Below, in pieces: positions 44,500-55,262 of a stretch of DNA of 64,000 nt. The stretch is from Pollenia angustigena (Eukaryota > Arthropoda > Insecta > Diptera > Polleniidae): the NCBI GenBank assembly GCA_930367215.1, contig OV884057.1, forward strand, positions 205,023,621 to 205,087,620. Direction: 5' to 3'. A program made the position numbers and the translations under genes. Position 1 is the stretch's first letter. Each line of letters starts with the position of its first letter. The notes below the pieces were generated by a model. It was not told the origin of the DNA. It saw nothing but the letters and a program-made list of their open reading frames with translations, and did not search any database.

Positions 44500-45340
44500 A
44501 TAAAAATAAGTTGCATTGTGTTATTAATTGATGTTCTCTGAAATGCGTGAACCAATTTTGTTTCTGTAAAGTTCACGTGGATGGTGAAGTCAATACCAAG
44601 ATTTTTATGTATGAACCAACAGTCTTCAAATGTGTATTGGTTTATGAGTTATAGCCATTTTAGTGAACACTGCATTCATTACAAAACATGTGTTTATATT
44701 CCCATACAAACAAAATGCCCTCCATTTTGAACTCCTCCAAAACGGCTTGACCGATTTTTATGAAATTTTTTATGTGTATTTGTTAGGTATGAGAATAGAT
44801 CGTAGAGTATATTTTATATCCCTAGAGGGCGATCTTCTAAACTAATCAACCGGTTTTCTTAGAATTTGGCATGCAGACAATGTAACATCTAAAAGAGAAT
44901 AGGGAATAGTGTGTGAAATAGGGTAAGAGGGCAAAAAGCTCCCCCTCTCTATATCTTCGTAACTAATCCACCGATTTTTTTGAAATTTCGCAGGCAAATA
45001 GTGTTACAGTTAGAAAGAACTATAGCCTATAGCTTTAATTATTAAGGACGTTAAATAGAGCAAGAGGGGGAAAAGATCCCCTTCCCTCTATCTTCGTAAC
45101 TAATCAACAGGTTTTCTTAAAATTTGGCATACATACACTGTAACATCGGAAAGAAGACAGGGCATTAAATAGGGCAAGAGGGGTAAAAGCTCCGCCTCCC
45201 CATATCTTCTTAACTTACCAATTAATTTTCATAAAATTGGGTAGGCAAATAGTGTAACATCTGGAAAGAACTATAGCCTATAATTTTTTCTTAAAATTTG
45301 GCTAGCAGACACTGTTACATCTGACAGAAATAAGTTATAT
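44500..45340. repeat. Degenerate tandem repeats around CTTCGTAACTAATC
   Basis: Words ATCTTCGTAACTAATC, TTTTCTTAGAATTTGGCA, AGTGTAACATCTGGAAAG, AACTATAGCCTATA and GGCAAGAGGGGTAAAAGCTC recur three to four times with a spacing of about 120-130 bp. Copies are divergent. No coding motif. Confidence 0.6.
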
Positions 45341-45403
45341 GGCAAAACAAAACAAAACAAATAAAAATAATCCAAAACAGAGGTTTGATATTTTGTTTTA
45401 CTT

Positions 45404-46282
45404 TCAAAAGATTTTGCTATTCGTGCTTAATTCCCAGTTTTTATTCTTGACAAAAACACTTGAAATTTATTGTTGATGGGATAAGCTATTCCTATGCGCA
45501 TTTCACTGGTTGCTTAGGCCAGATCATCAGGAAACTTCATCCGTAAAGATTTTAGAAAAACTAAAGATATTAAACCAAATAAAACTGTTAAACGTATAAG
45601 AATTATAGCAACAGTTCTACTTGTAATAATATCAAAGTTTAAACAAAACACATCAACAATAAACAACAGTGGGTTTATCTCATCTTACATTCCCCACTAC
45701 AATTAGTTGAAATTCTCTCAACATTTTTGTCAAGAATAAAAACTGGGAATTAAGCACGAATAGCAAAATCTTTTGAAAATAAAATTTTGCATTCCCAAAA
45801 ATTGAAATTACTTTTTATAATAAACAGGCAAGTGCACGGCCTAAAAAACACCTAATTGACAACATCTTTTGTAAGTTGTTGTTGTTTTTATTTTGTTTTT
45901 CTTAACCTACTTACAACTACAATTAATGTTGAGAGAATTTCAACTAATTGTAGTGGGGAATGTAAGATGAGATAAACCCACTGTTGTTTATTGTTGATGT
46001 GTTTTGTTTAAACTTTGATATTATTACAAGTAGAACTGTTGCTATAATTCTTATACGTTTAACAGTTTTATTTGGTTTAATATCTTTAGTTTTTCTAAAA
46101 TCTTTATGGATGAAGTTTCCTGATGATCTGGCCTAAGCAACCAGTGAAATGCGCATAGGAATAGCTTATCCCATCAACAATAAGTTTCAAGTGTTTTGTC
46201 AAGAATAAAAACTGGGAATTAAGCACGAATAGCAAAATCTTTTGAAAATAAAATTTTGTATTCCCAAAAATTGAAATTACTA
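45404..46282. repeat. Large near-perfect palindrome with an extra arm copy
   Basis: The left arm (45404-45745) is mirrored at 45918-46260 with very few differences, including CAAAAGATTTTGCTATTCGT, TTGATGGGATAAGC and GGCCAGATCATCAGGAAAC. In addition the outer 85 bases are repeated next to the centre (45731-45816) in the same orientation as at 46196-46282. Loop of about 170 bases. No ORF. Confidence 0.8.
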
Positions 46283-46294
46283 TTTTGTTTTACC

Positions 46295-47340
46295 TTAAGC
46301 CAATTACAACTAAAATTAATGTTGGAAGAATTCCAACCAATTGCTGTGGGGAATGTAAGAAAATATAAGCTCACTGTTTATTGTTGGTATTTTGTTTAAG
46401 CTTTCATATCAGTTCTCATTCACCCTACAGTTTTATTTGCATAATATGTATCTTAAGTTTTTTTAAAGTTTTTGGGAAAAGGTTTCCTGTGCCCATGTTC
46501 TCGGGTCGAGAAACTTTTCGATTGAAATGTGTGAAATGAAACAAAAATGCCACTTATTGAAACAAACAGATGTTTTTCTCACAAAACTGTGTCCGCAACT
46601 TTTTTTGGCGAGTACTGATGTCACGTAAGGAAATTACTCGACAATTTAGAGAAAAAGTGTGTCTGTAACATTTTTTGAAGAAAAGTTCTCGCTTTGAACT
46701 GCCAAATAAGCTCACGAATAAAAATAGGGCAAGAAAAAATTTGAACACTAAAAAACAATTATAAATGCAAAATACAAATAATAATGATAATAATATTTTG
46801 TTCTTGGAACTTTTTTTTTATTGTTAAATTATTTTGCTTTCAACATTTTTATTAAATATACGAATGTTTTCAAAGCTCGTTTGCAAACAACAAACATTAA
46901 AGTTACACTTTAGATTATTTGGTATAGCAGTCGAATGTATTTTCGCCGCCGTCGTTAAAAATTTAAAATTTTAGTACATTTTGGTCGCAGTCAACGATAT
47001 GTGTGACTGGCGCTCTCAACGTCTGCAATTTCACATCGGCTTCGAGTGCAATGTTATGACATTTATAAAGTAACGACGTAATCTCTTTTGATAGTTTTCG
47101 ACATGAGTTACAGACACACTTTTTTCTCACTTGACGAGAAACGATGGAATATTTTGTTTCACATCTTTTCTATGCGAGAAGATCTTACTATAGCTACAGA
47201 ACATGGGTACTGCTGATCTGGCCTAAGCAATCAGTGAAATGCGCATGGGAACTAGATAATCCTCAAATAATAAATGTCAGTGTTTTTATCAAGAATCAAA
47301 ATTGGGAATTAAGCACAACAAATAAAATTTTATTAAAGAT
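46295..47340. repeat. Divergent second copy of the palindrome arm, interrupted
   Basis: 46295-46491 follows the right-arm order (CAATTACAACTAAAATTAAT, GTGGGGAATGTAAG, TTTTATTTG). It resumes at 47208-47340 with GATCTGGCCTAAGCAATCAG and AGAATCAAAATTGGGAATTA. The break is the 46492-47207 insertion. Confidence 0.65.
46492..47207. mobile_element. TIR element, CCCATGTTCT termini
   Basis: CCCATGTTCTCGGG and CTACAGAACATGGG are inverted ends; GTGTGAAATGAAACA and TTTGTTTCACATC are mirrored next to them. Comparison with the uninterrupted arm suggests a 3-bp CTG duplication. No ORF of note. Confidence 0.55.
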
Positions 47341-47344
47341 ATTT

Positions 47345-47505
47345 ATTATATGTGACCCGGTCTATGAAAAGGTGGCTTATGACTCAAAAACAAAATTTCG
47401 AAAAATCAGCTGTTAAAGATAAACAATGTAGTTTCTCGGTAAAAAAAAGTAAAAAATAATGTTTGAGTCATAAGCCACCTTTTCATAGACCGGGTCACAT
47501 ATAAT
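47345..47505. mobile_element. 161-bp MITE, TATGTGACCCGGTCTATG termini
   Basis: The first 43 bases, from ATTATATGTGACCCGG through GGTGGCTTATGACTCAAA, are perfectly mirrored at the right end. Loop of about 75 bases. Superfamily not decided; TA or TTAT duplication possible. Confidence 0.8.
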
Positions 47506-47837
47506 TAATTTTACGTTGATGACGTTGTTGTTTCTGGTGTATTTTGCTTGTGTTTTTACTATTGTTGTTGCTGGTGTTACTTCTAATTTTGTTACTGAAA
47601 TTTTTGTTTATGTTGTTATCGGTGCTGTTGTTTCGGCGTCATTTCTGTTGTTGTTGCTAGTGTTTTTGGTGATGTTTTTGTTACTTGTGTTGTTACTGGT
47701 TTTTTTATAGTGCGGTTACTGGTACAGGGTCTGGCTAAAGTTACTATATGATTTGTTTTTGAAATAAATATGGAATGGAAGAAAAAAAACTTCATAATAA
47801 AATTAAAGTTAATTTATGTTATTTTTTTACATTAATA

Positions 47838-47940
47838 AAGGCCAAGTTCAGTTATAATTATAAACTATCAGTTTTCAGTGTCAAAAACAAATTGATAACT
47901 GGAAGTTAAAGTAAAAGTTAGTTTTAACTAAACTTGGTGA
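47838..47940. mobile_element. ACCAAGTTTAGTT MITE, about 100 bp
   Basis: GGCCAAGTTCAGTTATAATT and TTTTAACTAAACTTGGTGA are inverted ends. Related sequence is at 11943-12024. Confidence 0.55.
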
Positions 47941-47974
47941 AATGTGTTTCATGTGGTATGCGATCAATTTATGC

Positions 47975-48215
47975 TTGAATGTTGTCTGCAATATTTGGAG
48001 CCTATTCATATAAAGAAAACATCTGGTGCAGTCAAGTTAGGCGATCGTGGTGGCAAAACTGTTCTAGCATATTCACAGCGCAATGCGAAGTCATCAGGAT
48101 TTAGTTTTTGGACAAGTTGGATTTTGTAAGGGAAGTTGTGCAAATCGTGTTTCAAAATTCGCCAAAAAGTGAGGTCACAAAGCTATAGCTGGGCAGATCG
48201 CTATTTTCGGCCGAT
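47975..48215 (-). pseudogene. Internally deleted mariner-type transposase relic
   Basis: The minus strand reads PYKIQLVQKLNPDDFALRCE followed directly by LPPRSPNLTAPDVFFI. The first block is the linker before the catalytic domain and the second is the WPPRSPDLTPLDFFLWG block with the last catalytic Asp. The whole centre of the catalytic domain between them is deleted. Confidence 0.6.
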
Positions 48216-48679
48216 TTGCCAGTTCAAGGTCTGCCTGACAGTCCCAAATGTTCATGCTGTTATTGGTGCTGTTACTGACATTTTCGGTGTTGTGTCTGGT
48301 GTTCTTGATGTTGTTATTGCCGGTGATGTTTCTGCTGTAGTCAAATTTATTGCGAACTAAGGATATATTTTTAAGTGTTTTTTTTTATTTTTTGTATATT
48401 TGGCATATTTATAAGATTTAATAGTTATTTATTTAAAATATTTGGTAAAGATACTTCGAGACACGTCTTCCTATAGTTGTTGTAATAATAGTAATCAGAA
48501 TCTCCCTGAGTTATTGCGGGTTAAACTCGGCAATATGTTAAAATACGCAGCGGGCATACTCTGGCCATATCAACACTAACCAAACATCAATTCTTTCTGG
48601 CATTCCTATTCTTGTCAAATGGTGTGGTCCTATCAAAACGTAGTCGCAATCGAATATACTAGTTTCCAGCGTGCTAACA

Positions 48680-49680
48680 TGTAAACTAACCAAAGTTAGA
48701 AAATAATTAGAGCATAGTTAGAGTAAAGCTAGATTAGAGTTATAGGAGCGTTAGGGTTAAAAAATCAGAGCAATCTAAACTCTATTTTTGGTTTAAAATG
48801 TGTTTAAGCCAGTGTTCGAAAATAAACACTAAATATCGTTTCTTAATGTTCGGCTCGGTAGATTTGTGAAAAACACAAACGCTAATAGTGTTTGTGTATA
48901 AAATCATTAAAAAAATAACGTTTCCCTTTTAGTCATCTTTCGAACACAAAAATATTACTGTTTTTATCAAACTCAACAAAAGATGTGAACATTTAATTCC
49001 GTTCGGTTTTTTTTTTTTTTTTTTTTTGAAAATCCATAAACTTCAATGTGTTCGGTTCGGCTCATTAATGTTCGTCCCTCTTGGCTGGTTAAAAAAAAAC
49101 CATACATTTTTTACAAAAATAAAATACACACACGAAAAAAAAAACATTATAGAACATTAAAATATAATGTTTGTCTACAGTATCACTACAATTGTTCTGT
49201 TTTTTAACGAAGAACCGAACATTATATAATGTTCTGTTCTTTCTTGAAAATAGTTACGAACGGTATTAAGGGTTGAGTATGTCTACACAATCACTAAAAA
49301 ATAGATATCGTTCCTAGGTGAGTGAGCCGAACGTTAAATAATGTACTGTTTATTTTCGAACACTGGTTTAAACCAACAAATCAATAAATCACTGAACATA
49401 TAAACCATCTTTAAATGCATAAAATTGGGCGTTTAAACTACCAATACAGGCCATATCAATTTGTAAGACTTATCGTAGTTCTGCCACATGTTATTTTTTT
49501 AACCACATATAGTACATGGGACACTGATTTATAGTTGTTGAGTTTAAACTACATATAAATTCAAGTTTAGTTCAACTAAACTAGCGTTTAAACCATCAGT
49601 GATTTATTAGCCATTAGAATAGAGTTGGGTTAGAGTTAGAAGTAAAAAAGTGAGTAGAGCCGAATCATGACTCCTAATTT
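48680..49680. repeat. AGAGTTA satellite patches with hAT insertion
   Basis: 48680-48770 and 49610-49680 carry the degenerate AGAGTTAGAGTA words; the hAT element at 48810-49365 and a TTTAAACC-rich spacer lie between. Confidence 0.45.
48810..49365. mobile_element. hAT MITE, CAGTGTTCGAAAATAAACA termini
   Basis: CAGTGTTCGAAAATAAACA and TGTTTATTTTCGAACACTG are perfect inverted ends. GTTTAAGC (48802-48809) and GTTTAAAC (49366-49373) form an 8-bp duplication with one mismatch. Subterminal GTTCGGCTCGG and CGAACATTA words on both sides. No ORF. Confidence 0.85.
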
Positions 49681-50065
49681 CTTGTACTTATACGCACTCA
49701 TACTTATTGCAATGTTATTCAAGCTCATATTCATTAGAAGTTGGATTTTATTCATCGTACTCTTACTTAGTAACATTTGTAGTGGCTGATTTAGATTCAA
49801 CTTAACTCAATGTGTATAGGCGAAGCAAAATGCGAGGCTGCCAAAATAGCAGTGACGATTTGGCAATTACAGTTTTCTAAAGTTATATGTGTGAAGTGGA
49901 CGATTTTTCGGCAAATTTATCTGGCAGCGCTGATTATGAAGTTGTGTGTTTGTTCTGTTGTGTTAAAACGGTAAATGGAGGAGCTGAATCAGTTGAATCA
50001 ATGTGAGAATTGTTAGTATTTTCCTGAATTTATAACCCAAACTGAGATCATTTATGAGTATGCGT

Positions 50066-50879
50066 TAGTGTTTCTAATTTCCCGGATTTTTTCTATTCCC
50101 GGGAAACGAAAAAAAAAAATCTTATTCCCGGGAATCCCGGGATTCTTTTAATAAAAGAATGATTTCATTAAATGAGTTCAAGACAAAAGTTTTTACTTTT
50201 TTTAAAGAATATAGACATAGACAACAGTCCAAAAAAACTAGCTTTATTAATTCCACAGAAAACCAAAACATTATATATGTACATATGTATATATTTATTT
50301 TTTTTTTTTTTTTTTTTGTAGATCACGAATTATTAAAACTTATTAATATTTAGTAGTTATTATTAATAGCAACTTGGTAAAATTAACTTTCTTTAAAGCA
50401 AAAAATTTTTAGTATCATTAAAGCATTTAACTATTTCTAATCCTTGTTGAAATGTATATTGCCTGCTACCGAAAACGTGCTCTCGCTTTCTGCAGACGTT
50501 GGTTTTATAGTAAGAAGCGCATCATACAAAGATTTTAAATTTGTTGGCCTGTTACCCGTGACTTCATAGACCTCAAATTCTTTTTATAAGATATTTTCAG
50601 GTTTATCATCTGGTGTTGGTTAGGGTATATCGTGGACATTTTCATTTTCTACTTCAAGGAGCTTTTAAGACATTTCATCAGCAATTAAAAATACCGTTGA
50701 TTTATTGGGATAGAAAAATAGTTCGATTTGTAGGTAGTTTTTAGTAATTTTAGTAAAGAATATATTTTTATTGCTTGTTTTTTGATTTTAACGATGCTAA
50801 CAAACTAAAATTTCAAAAAAATTTATTTAAAATAAATGTCCCGGGATACCCGGGAATTCTTTCCCGCGTAGAAACTCTA
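50066..50879 (-). mobile_element. hAT element with CCCGGGA subterminal repeats
   Basis: TAGTGTTTCTAATTTCCCGG and CGCGTAGAAACTCTA are the inverted ends. GTATGCGT (50058-50065) and GTATGAGT (50880-50887) form an 8-bp duplication with one mismatch. TTCCCGGGAATCCCGGGATT blocks stand near both ends. A relative is at 59933-61302. Confidence 0.75.
50436..50577 (-). pseudogene. hAT transposase dimerisation domain relic
   Basis: Minus strand: EVYEVTGNRPTNLKSLYDAL then IKPTSAESESTFSVAGNI. TSAESERxFS.AG is the conserved hAT C-terminal motif. It ends at a stop soon after; further down NALMILKIF may be its continuation. It lies within the hAT termini at 50066-50879, so it belongs to that element. Confidence 0.75.
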
Positions 50880-51004
50880 GTATGAGTAATGTCGACGTCG
50901 CACTCATATCAATGAGTTAATCAGAGTAGTTTAGTTTAAATGATGTCTACGCACTTATATGTACTTACAATTTCATGAGTCAGTATGAGAAGCGAAAAAA
51001 TTAT

Positions 51005-51197
51005 TCATTCTCTGGTAAGAGTAGAGTTAGAGTAAAACTAGAGAAGAGTCAGAGTAGAGTTAGAGTAGAGTTAGAGTAGAGTTAGAGAAGAGTTAGAGTA
51101 GAGTAAGAGTAGAGCTAGAGAAGAGTTAGAGTAGAGTTAGTGAAGAGTTAGAGTTAGAGTAGAGTTAGAGTAGAGTTAGAGTAGAGTCAGAGTAGAG
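51005..51197. repeat. AGAGTTAGAGTAG minisatellite
   Basis: About 15 tandem copies of a 12-13-bp unit, AGAGTTAGAGTAG, with AGAAG and AGTCAG variants. It runs straight into the CACTGAAAG-family copy 2, which has lost its first 20 bases at the junction. Confidence 0.85.
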
Positions 51198-51373
51198 CAA
51201 TACCAATGAATTTTGACATTAATCCCGTGAAAAATTGCATTAAAAAGAAACCTATGTAGCGCTTCGTTGGATCAATGAAACCTGTTTCATATAAATGTAT
51301 TTAATAAAATATTATTCATTGGATGAATACTTCCAATAATGTAGAATTTTTTTTTTATTTTTTTTAATTTTTT

Positions 51374-53303
51374 ATACCCTTCACCTCAGGTGGAAAAGGG
51401 TATATATAAGTTTGTCATTCCGTTTGTAATTTCTACAATAGTGATCTAAGTCCCTATAAAGTATATATATTCTTGGTCCTTATGAGGAAAAAACTTGATT
51501 TAACGATGTTCGTCCGTCTGACCGTCTGTCCGTCCGTCCGTCCGTCCGTCTGTCCGTCTTACGTTTGATATGTGTTTTCCGGAGACTCCAGACACGATAG
51601 CGGCTAGGTTGTTTTACATTTATGTCACATATAGTCCACCATTTCGTGCTATTGAAATTCAGCAAGATCGGTCCACAAATGGCCGAGATATGATCAAAAA
51701 ACCACGACTACCTCTAATTTTTTTCCAAAAATCCCTTGTGGTTGTTGTATTTTTATTACTTTTTGCTGCATATCTTTGGAACGGCAAAAGCTAAAGTTTC
51801 CAAATTACTAACACACATTTAGGTTGCCAGTACACACCATCCTACGGGATTGGAGAAGTGGGCGTGGTACCTCCCGTACAAAAAAATTAAAAATTGTATA
51901 AAAACCTAAATTTTAGGGCTGTCATATGTCCTTTGGATATGACTTATATACTAAAATATCGGAAATTTTTAGTAGAACATGTTTTATAAAAAACTCGGAA
52001 AAATCGGTTCGGATACAAAAAAGTTATGACCAACATTTTTTTTTTAAATACCCACTTTCGGGAACCATAGATCTCCCCGAGTCCAAGCTTTATAAGTCAA
52101 GTAAATGGTAAATTTCTTCTTCAACACGTTGGTATATAAATCTGTCAAATCGGTTAAAAAATGGCTACGTAATACCCGAAATACTGAATCCCCAAAAATA
52201 ACTCTTTTTTTATAATTAACTTTGTTAAAATATATGTTGTTACGGGCCGGTTATAGCTTCGGTGTTCATCACTACACACTGACGAAGCTCTAGAGGAGTG
52301 AGACGGTTGTTGTTGTTGCATGCCAGAGATATCCATTGGCTGTTGTGCTTCGTTGGAACTTCTGGATGCATTTGGTAAGTTCGCCATCAATTTAGAATTT
52401 TCTTTTTGCGTTTGCTGCACCACAATGCTGAGCCTACTAATAGTCGATGTCAATTCGGCCATAGTGTTCTTAATATCGGCTACTTGTGAATTAATACTCT
52501 GATCAACTAGTTGTTTTAACGACTCTTCTATTCTTCCTAAACTCCCAGATGGATTAGGCTGTCTACTAGTACCCTGTGCTAATAAATCACTCAAAACGTT
52601 AAGAGTACTAGAAATAATAGTTTTCGACAAATCCCTAATTTGGTCGCTATTCTGATTACCTTCGGCCATCTCTATATTCACTTTAGTTTTGGGAGTATTA
52701 GGTTTGCAAATTTTTTCTAAGACGTGAGGTGAAGATCGATTAAGGTCAAACTGCACTTGTCTAATTCTTTTCCGCGATCTTGTTTCAGGCGGACTATTGT
52801 TCATACCCTAATATACCGAAATAGCAAGTTACTCAAAAAAAAAATTATCTACGATTTTATGTTTGATAAAAAAAAAATTCACAACTTTAGTGTTGAAGAA
52901 AAAGGGTTTTAATTAACGAAAAATTTTCAAAAACAATATAATAAAATTTGGTTAATTTCTAGAAAAATAATTCATGTAAAAACTTTAAGCTAAAAAAAAA
53001 TATAAAAAAAATAATTCATGCACGTATGTATGTAATTAAAAGAATTCAAGCTAATAAAAAAAAATTTAAATAAAAAAAAAATAGTTGTAAATAAAAAAAA
53101 TAATAACTATAATAAAATAAATTGATCAAAAAAAAAATTCAAGAATAATAAATATGTAGATAACTAAAGTAAAATAATAAAAAATAAAAAAAACTAAATT
53201 TTGTTTTACTAGTTTTATTTAGTTTTTGTCTAGTTGCTCTGTATTCTGCTCGCACAATGGTGAAGGGTATATAAGATCCGGCACAGCCGAATATAGCACT
53301 CTT
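51374..53303 (+). mobile_element. Helitron-like element carrying a gag-like ORF
   Basis: Begins ATACCCTTCACCTCAGGTGG, then AAGTTTGTCATTCCG, GTATATATATTCTTGG and a GTCCGTC run, the family's 5' signature. It ends with GGTGAAGGGTATATAAG, a GGC..GCC hairpin (CGGCACAGCCG) and AATATAGCACTCTTA. The interior contains the 216-codon ORF (52154-52804, minus) and long A-rich runs. Helitron affinity is inferred from the 3' hairpin and from the family; no helicase here. Confidence 0.5.
52154..52804 (-). CDS. Gag-like ORF fragment inside a Helitron-like element
   Basis: A 216-codon frame starting MNNSPPETRSRKRIRQVQF. Residues about 60-160 are Ser/Gln/Asn-rich with heptad-like spacing (SLKQLVDQSINSQVADIKNT, TSTISRLSIVVQQTQKEN), suggesting a coiled coil. 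About 175-190 is Gln/Ser-rich. RSYNRPVTTYILTKLI near the end resembles the join between leader and capsid parts in gag proteins of Ty3/Gypsy-type elements, after which the frame runs into the host element's own sequence (GIQYFGYY and stop). So it looks like the N-terminal part of a gag gene, cut off and captured. Function unknown; coding status uncertain. A host gene fragment cannot be excluded. Confidence 0.45.
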   Translation of the reverse strand: MNNSPPETRSRKRIRQVQFDLNRSSPHVLEKICKPNTPKTKVNIEMAEGNQNSDQIRDLSKTIISSTLNVLSDLLAQGTSRQPNPSGSLGRIEESLKQLVDQSINSQVADIKNTMAELTSTISRLSIVVQQTQKENSKLMANLPNASRSSNEAQQPMDISGMQQQQPSHSSRASSVCSDEHRSYNRPVTTYILTKLIIKKELFLGIQYFGYYVAIF

Positions 53304-53358
53304 ATTTTTTTTTTTTTATTTTATTTCTTTTATTTTATTTTATATTTTATTTTTTTTT

Positions 53359-53435
53359 CTGTCTCTGGCGGGTATCGATCGCGCAACCTCGGTGCTGATA
53401 GACTAGCTCACTACCAGCTAGCCTACCGGGACAGT
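53359..53435 (-). promoter_or_regulatory. tRNA-like block in CACTGAAAG element, copy 2
   Basis: Same layout as 19211-19289: TAGCTGGTAGTGAGC as A-box-like and GCGATCGATACCCGCC as B-box-like. Relative to copy 1 the B box differs at two sites. Confidence 0.45.
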
Positions 53436-53975
53436 GTAGTTTTTGATTAAAAAAACTTTGTTTTTTACTCAATTAAGAGCGTAAATATGAGATTAAATTG
53501 TCCATAACAACAATAAAAACGTTGACTGAAAGTTTTTGGTTCATTACTGTATTGACATTTTTCATTGTCATAATGAAAATTTAAATCTATGAAAGCATTA
53601 TTGAAATATGTTGCTTTTATAAAAAAATTTTTGATATCAAAAATTTAATGGCATATTACATTAGGTGTATGAAATAATTAAATCTTACAATTTGTTGATT
53701 AACAATTAAACATTTTTTAAGGAAACTATAATTTTGTATTAATTTTTCAATATATGTAGTTATGTTTGTTTATTGTTTTTTTATGTTCCCAATTAAAATT
53801 TTTTGTTTAACTTGGATAAGCTTAAGTTTTCATATATCCAATGAAAATTTTTAACGTATGTAATGAGAAATTATAACTATGAAATTCCACTTAGACAATG
53901 AAAATTTTCATTTGCCCAAGGAAGATTTCTTTGTGAAAATGATTCATTAAATATATGAAGCATTTTTCTTTCAGT

Positions 53976-54411
53976 GTTCTCTCAGATCTAAATTCCGTGT
54001 ATCATTTCTTATTTAACAGACATCAAAATAATAGCAATTTTTAGGTAAACTCCACCAGGTAACTCCATGAATTTTTTGAAAAAATAAGGTAACTCTATAG
54101 TTGCATATGATATATGCATTCGTTACATGCACATTATTTCTTTTTTAAAGTTTTTGATTCATAGAAAACGGGTGGTTAAAAAAACTGGGCATATTTTTGA
54201 TATATTATTCTTATAAGGGAAAAAAAATTTTTTAGGAAAAATTGGTTTACTCCATTTTTCATAAAAGAGCGGGTAAATTAACGTGCTGAGTCAAATAGTT
54301 AATGGTTTTCCACTTATGATCAATAAAGAGGCCTTAATTCCGTTAAATATAAATTGAAAAAAGTTTTTTTTCCAAAAATGACTTCACTGGAACCAGAAAT
54401 CTTTAACATTA
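53976..54411. other. No gene seen
   Basis: A+T-rich. GGTAACTCCATGAATTTTTT-like words repeat twice near 54055-54100. Confidence 0.45.
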
Positions 54412-55262
54412 TATATTAAAATTAATTAGTATTGTGGTTAATTGATTGAACTGTTTATGGTTTTTAAAGGCAGAATTAATTTTTACTTTCTGTTTCTGTT
54501 CTGTTCCGGGCCGTTCTGTATATTTACTTTTTCTGTAGCAACTTATCAGCCATTAATGACAATTTTTTTAGTTTTTTAACGTCCATTGTTTTATTTCAAT
54601 AACTTTAATGCACATAAATTTAGAGAATTTAAATTTTATGAACTCTTAAAATCAAAAAACAGTTTATTAAATATGTATTTTTTTATTATTTATTTTGCTG
54701 TCACTTACAATTACTTAACAATTTTTTGATTTTAACAAACTGAGCCGCAACAGAACAGAAAAACTAATTAATTTCACAGGTTTTTTGATAACAAAATCAA
54801 ATCAGCTGATTCGTAACAGAACAGAAAGTAAAGACTAACTGAGCCTTAATCCAAATTTTAATGTTTTATCAGGCTAAAGTTCATCGAATTTAATGTTTTT
54901 TAAATTATTTTTATGAAGAAAGAAATTTTACAACTTGAAATTAATTAAAATTTACTGATAATTTTTCATTCTTGACAGAGCTGGAAACCGAATCCAGGTT
55001 TGACTATTGACTGCCAGACATCGTCAATGACGGTGAGTGTTAAACGGGAAACCCTTCTGAAAAGATTTTGTGGTTACAATCTAAACGTAAGGACAACCTG
55101 TCCGTGAAAACTTGGGTTCGGTTCTCATTCAAGAATGAAAAATTATAAATACAATTTTAATTCATTTCATGTTGTGAAATTCCTTTCTTCATAAAAATAA
55201 TTTAATAAAAATTAAATTTAATGAACTTTAATATCAAATAAAAAATATAACATATCAACATT
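54412..55262 (+). repeat. Inverted-arm family copy 4, with nested MITE
   Basis: Left arm from AATTAGTATTGTGG; cut by the MITE at 54468-54846; resumes AATCCAAATTTTAATG through TTTTTCATTCTTGAC; core with GTTAAACGGGAAACC and a T-arm-like TTGGGTTCGGTTCTCA near 55111-55126; right arm TCAAGAATGAAAAATTAT to AATGAACTTTAA. This copy shows the full plan: two mirrored arms of about 130 bp around a tRNA-like core. Confidence 0.7.
54468..54846. mobile_element. MITE with TAA duplication, AGGCAGA/AGGCTCAG termini
   Basis: AGGCAGAATTAATTTTTACT and AGACTAACTGAGCCT are inverted in their outer and subterminal parts (TTTACTTTCTGTT / AACAGAAAGTAAA). TAA flanks both sides (54465-54467 and 54847-54849). The empty site is readable from other copies of the host repeat (TTTTTAATCC). 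Confidence 0.7.

Larger units (their letters stand above)
47510..48350. repeat. GTT-rich degenerate repeat split by an insertion
   Basis: 47515-47705 and 48253-48350 consist of loose TTGTTGCTGGTGTTACT words. The middle block (47710-48250) is different DNA holding a small MITE and a mariner transposase relic, so it interrupted an earlier simple-sequence tract. The long open plus-strand frames here follow from the triplet composition. Confidence 0.5.
51198..53975. mobile_element. CACTGAAAG-terminus element, copy 2, interrupted
   Basis: Starts within the element at GCAATACCAATGAATTTTGA (compare 18995) and ends TTTTCTTTCAGTG at 53975. The stretch 51374-53303 is an insertion of the Helitron-like element; outside it, the two copies run in parallel, tRNA-like block included. 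Confidence 0.65.

Noticed and set aside
45404..46282. LTR retrotransposon with two direct terminal repeats
   Set aside because: The 85-bp direct repeats lack TG..CA ends and there is no primer-binding site or coding region between them; the palindrome explains more of the structure.
47516..47710. Membrane protein-like frame rich in Val and Leu
   Set aside because: It is the translation of a degenerate GTT-rich repeat.
51005..51197. CRISPR-like array
   Set aside because: Units are contiguous 12-13-bp tandem repeats with no spacers, and the DNA is eukaryotic.
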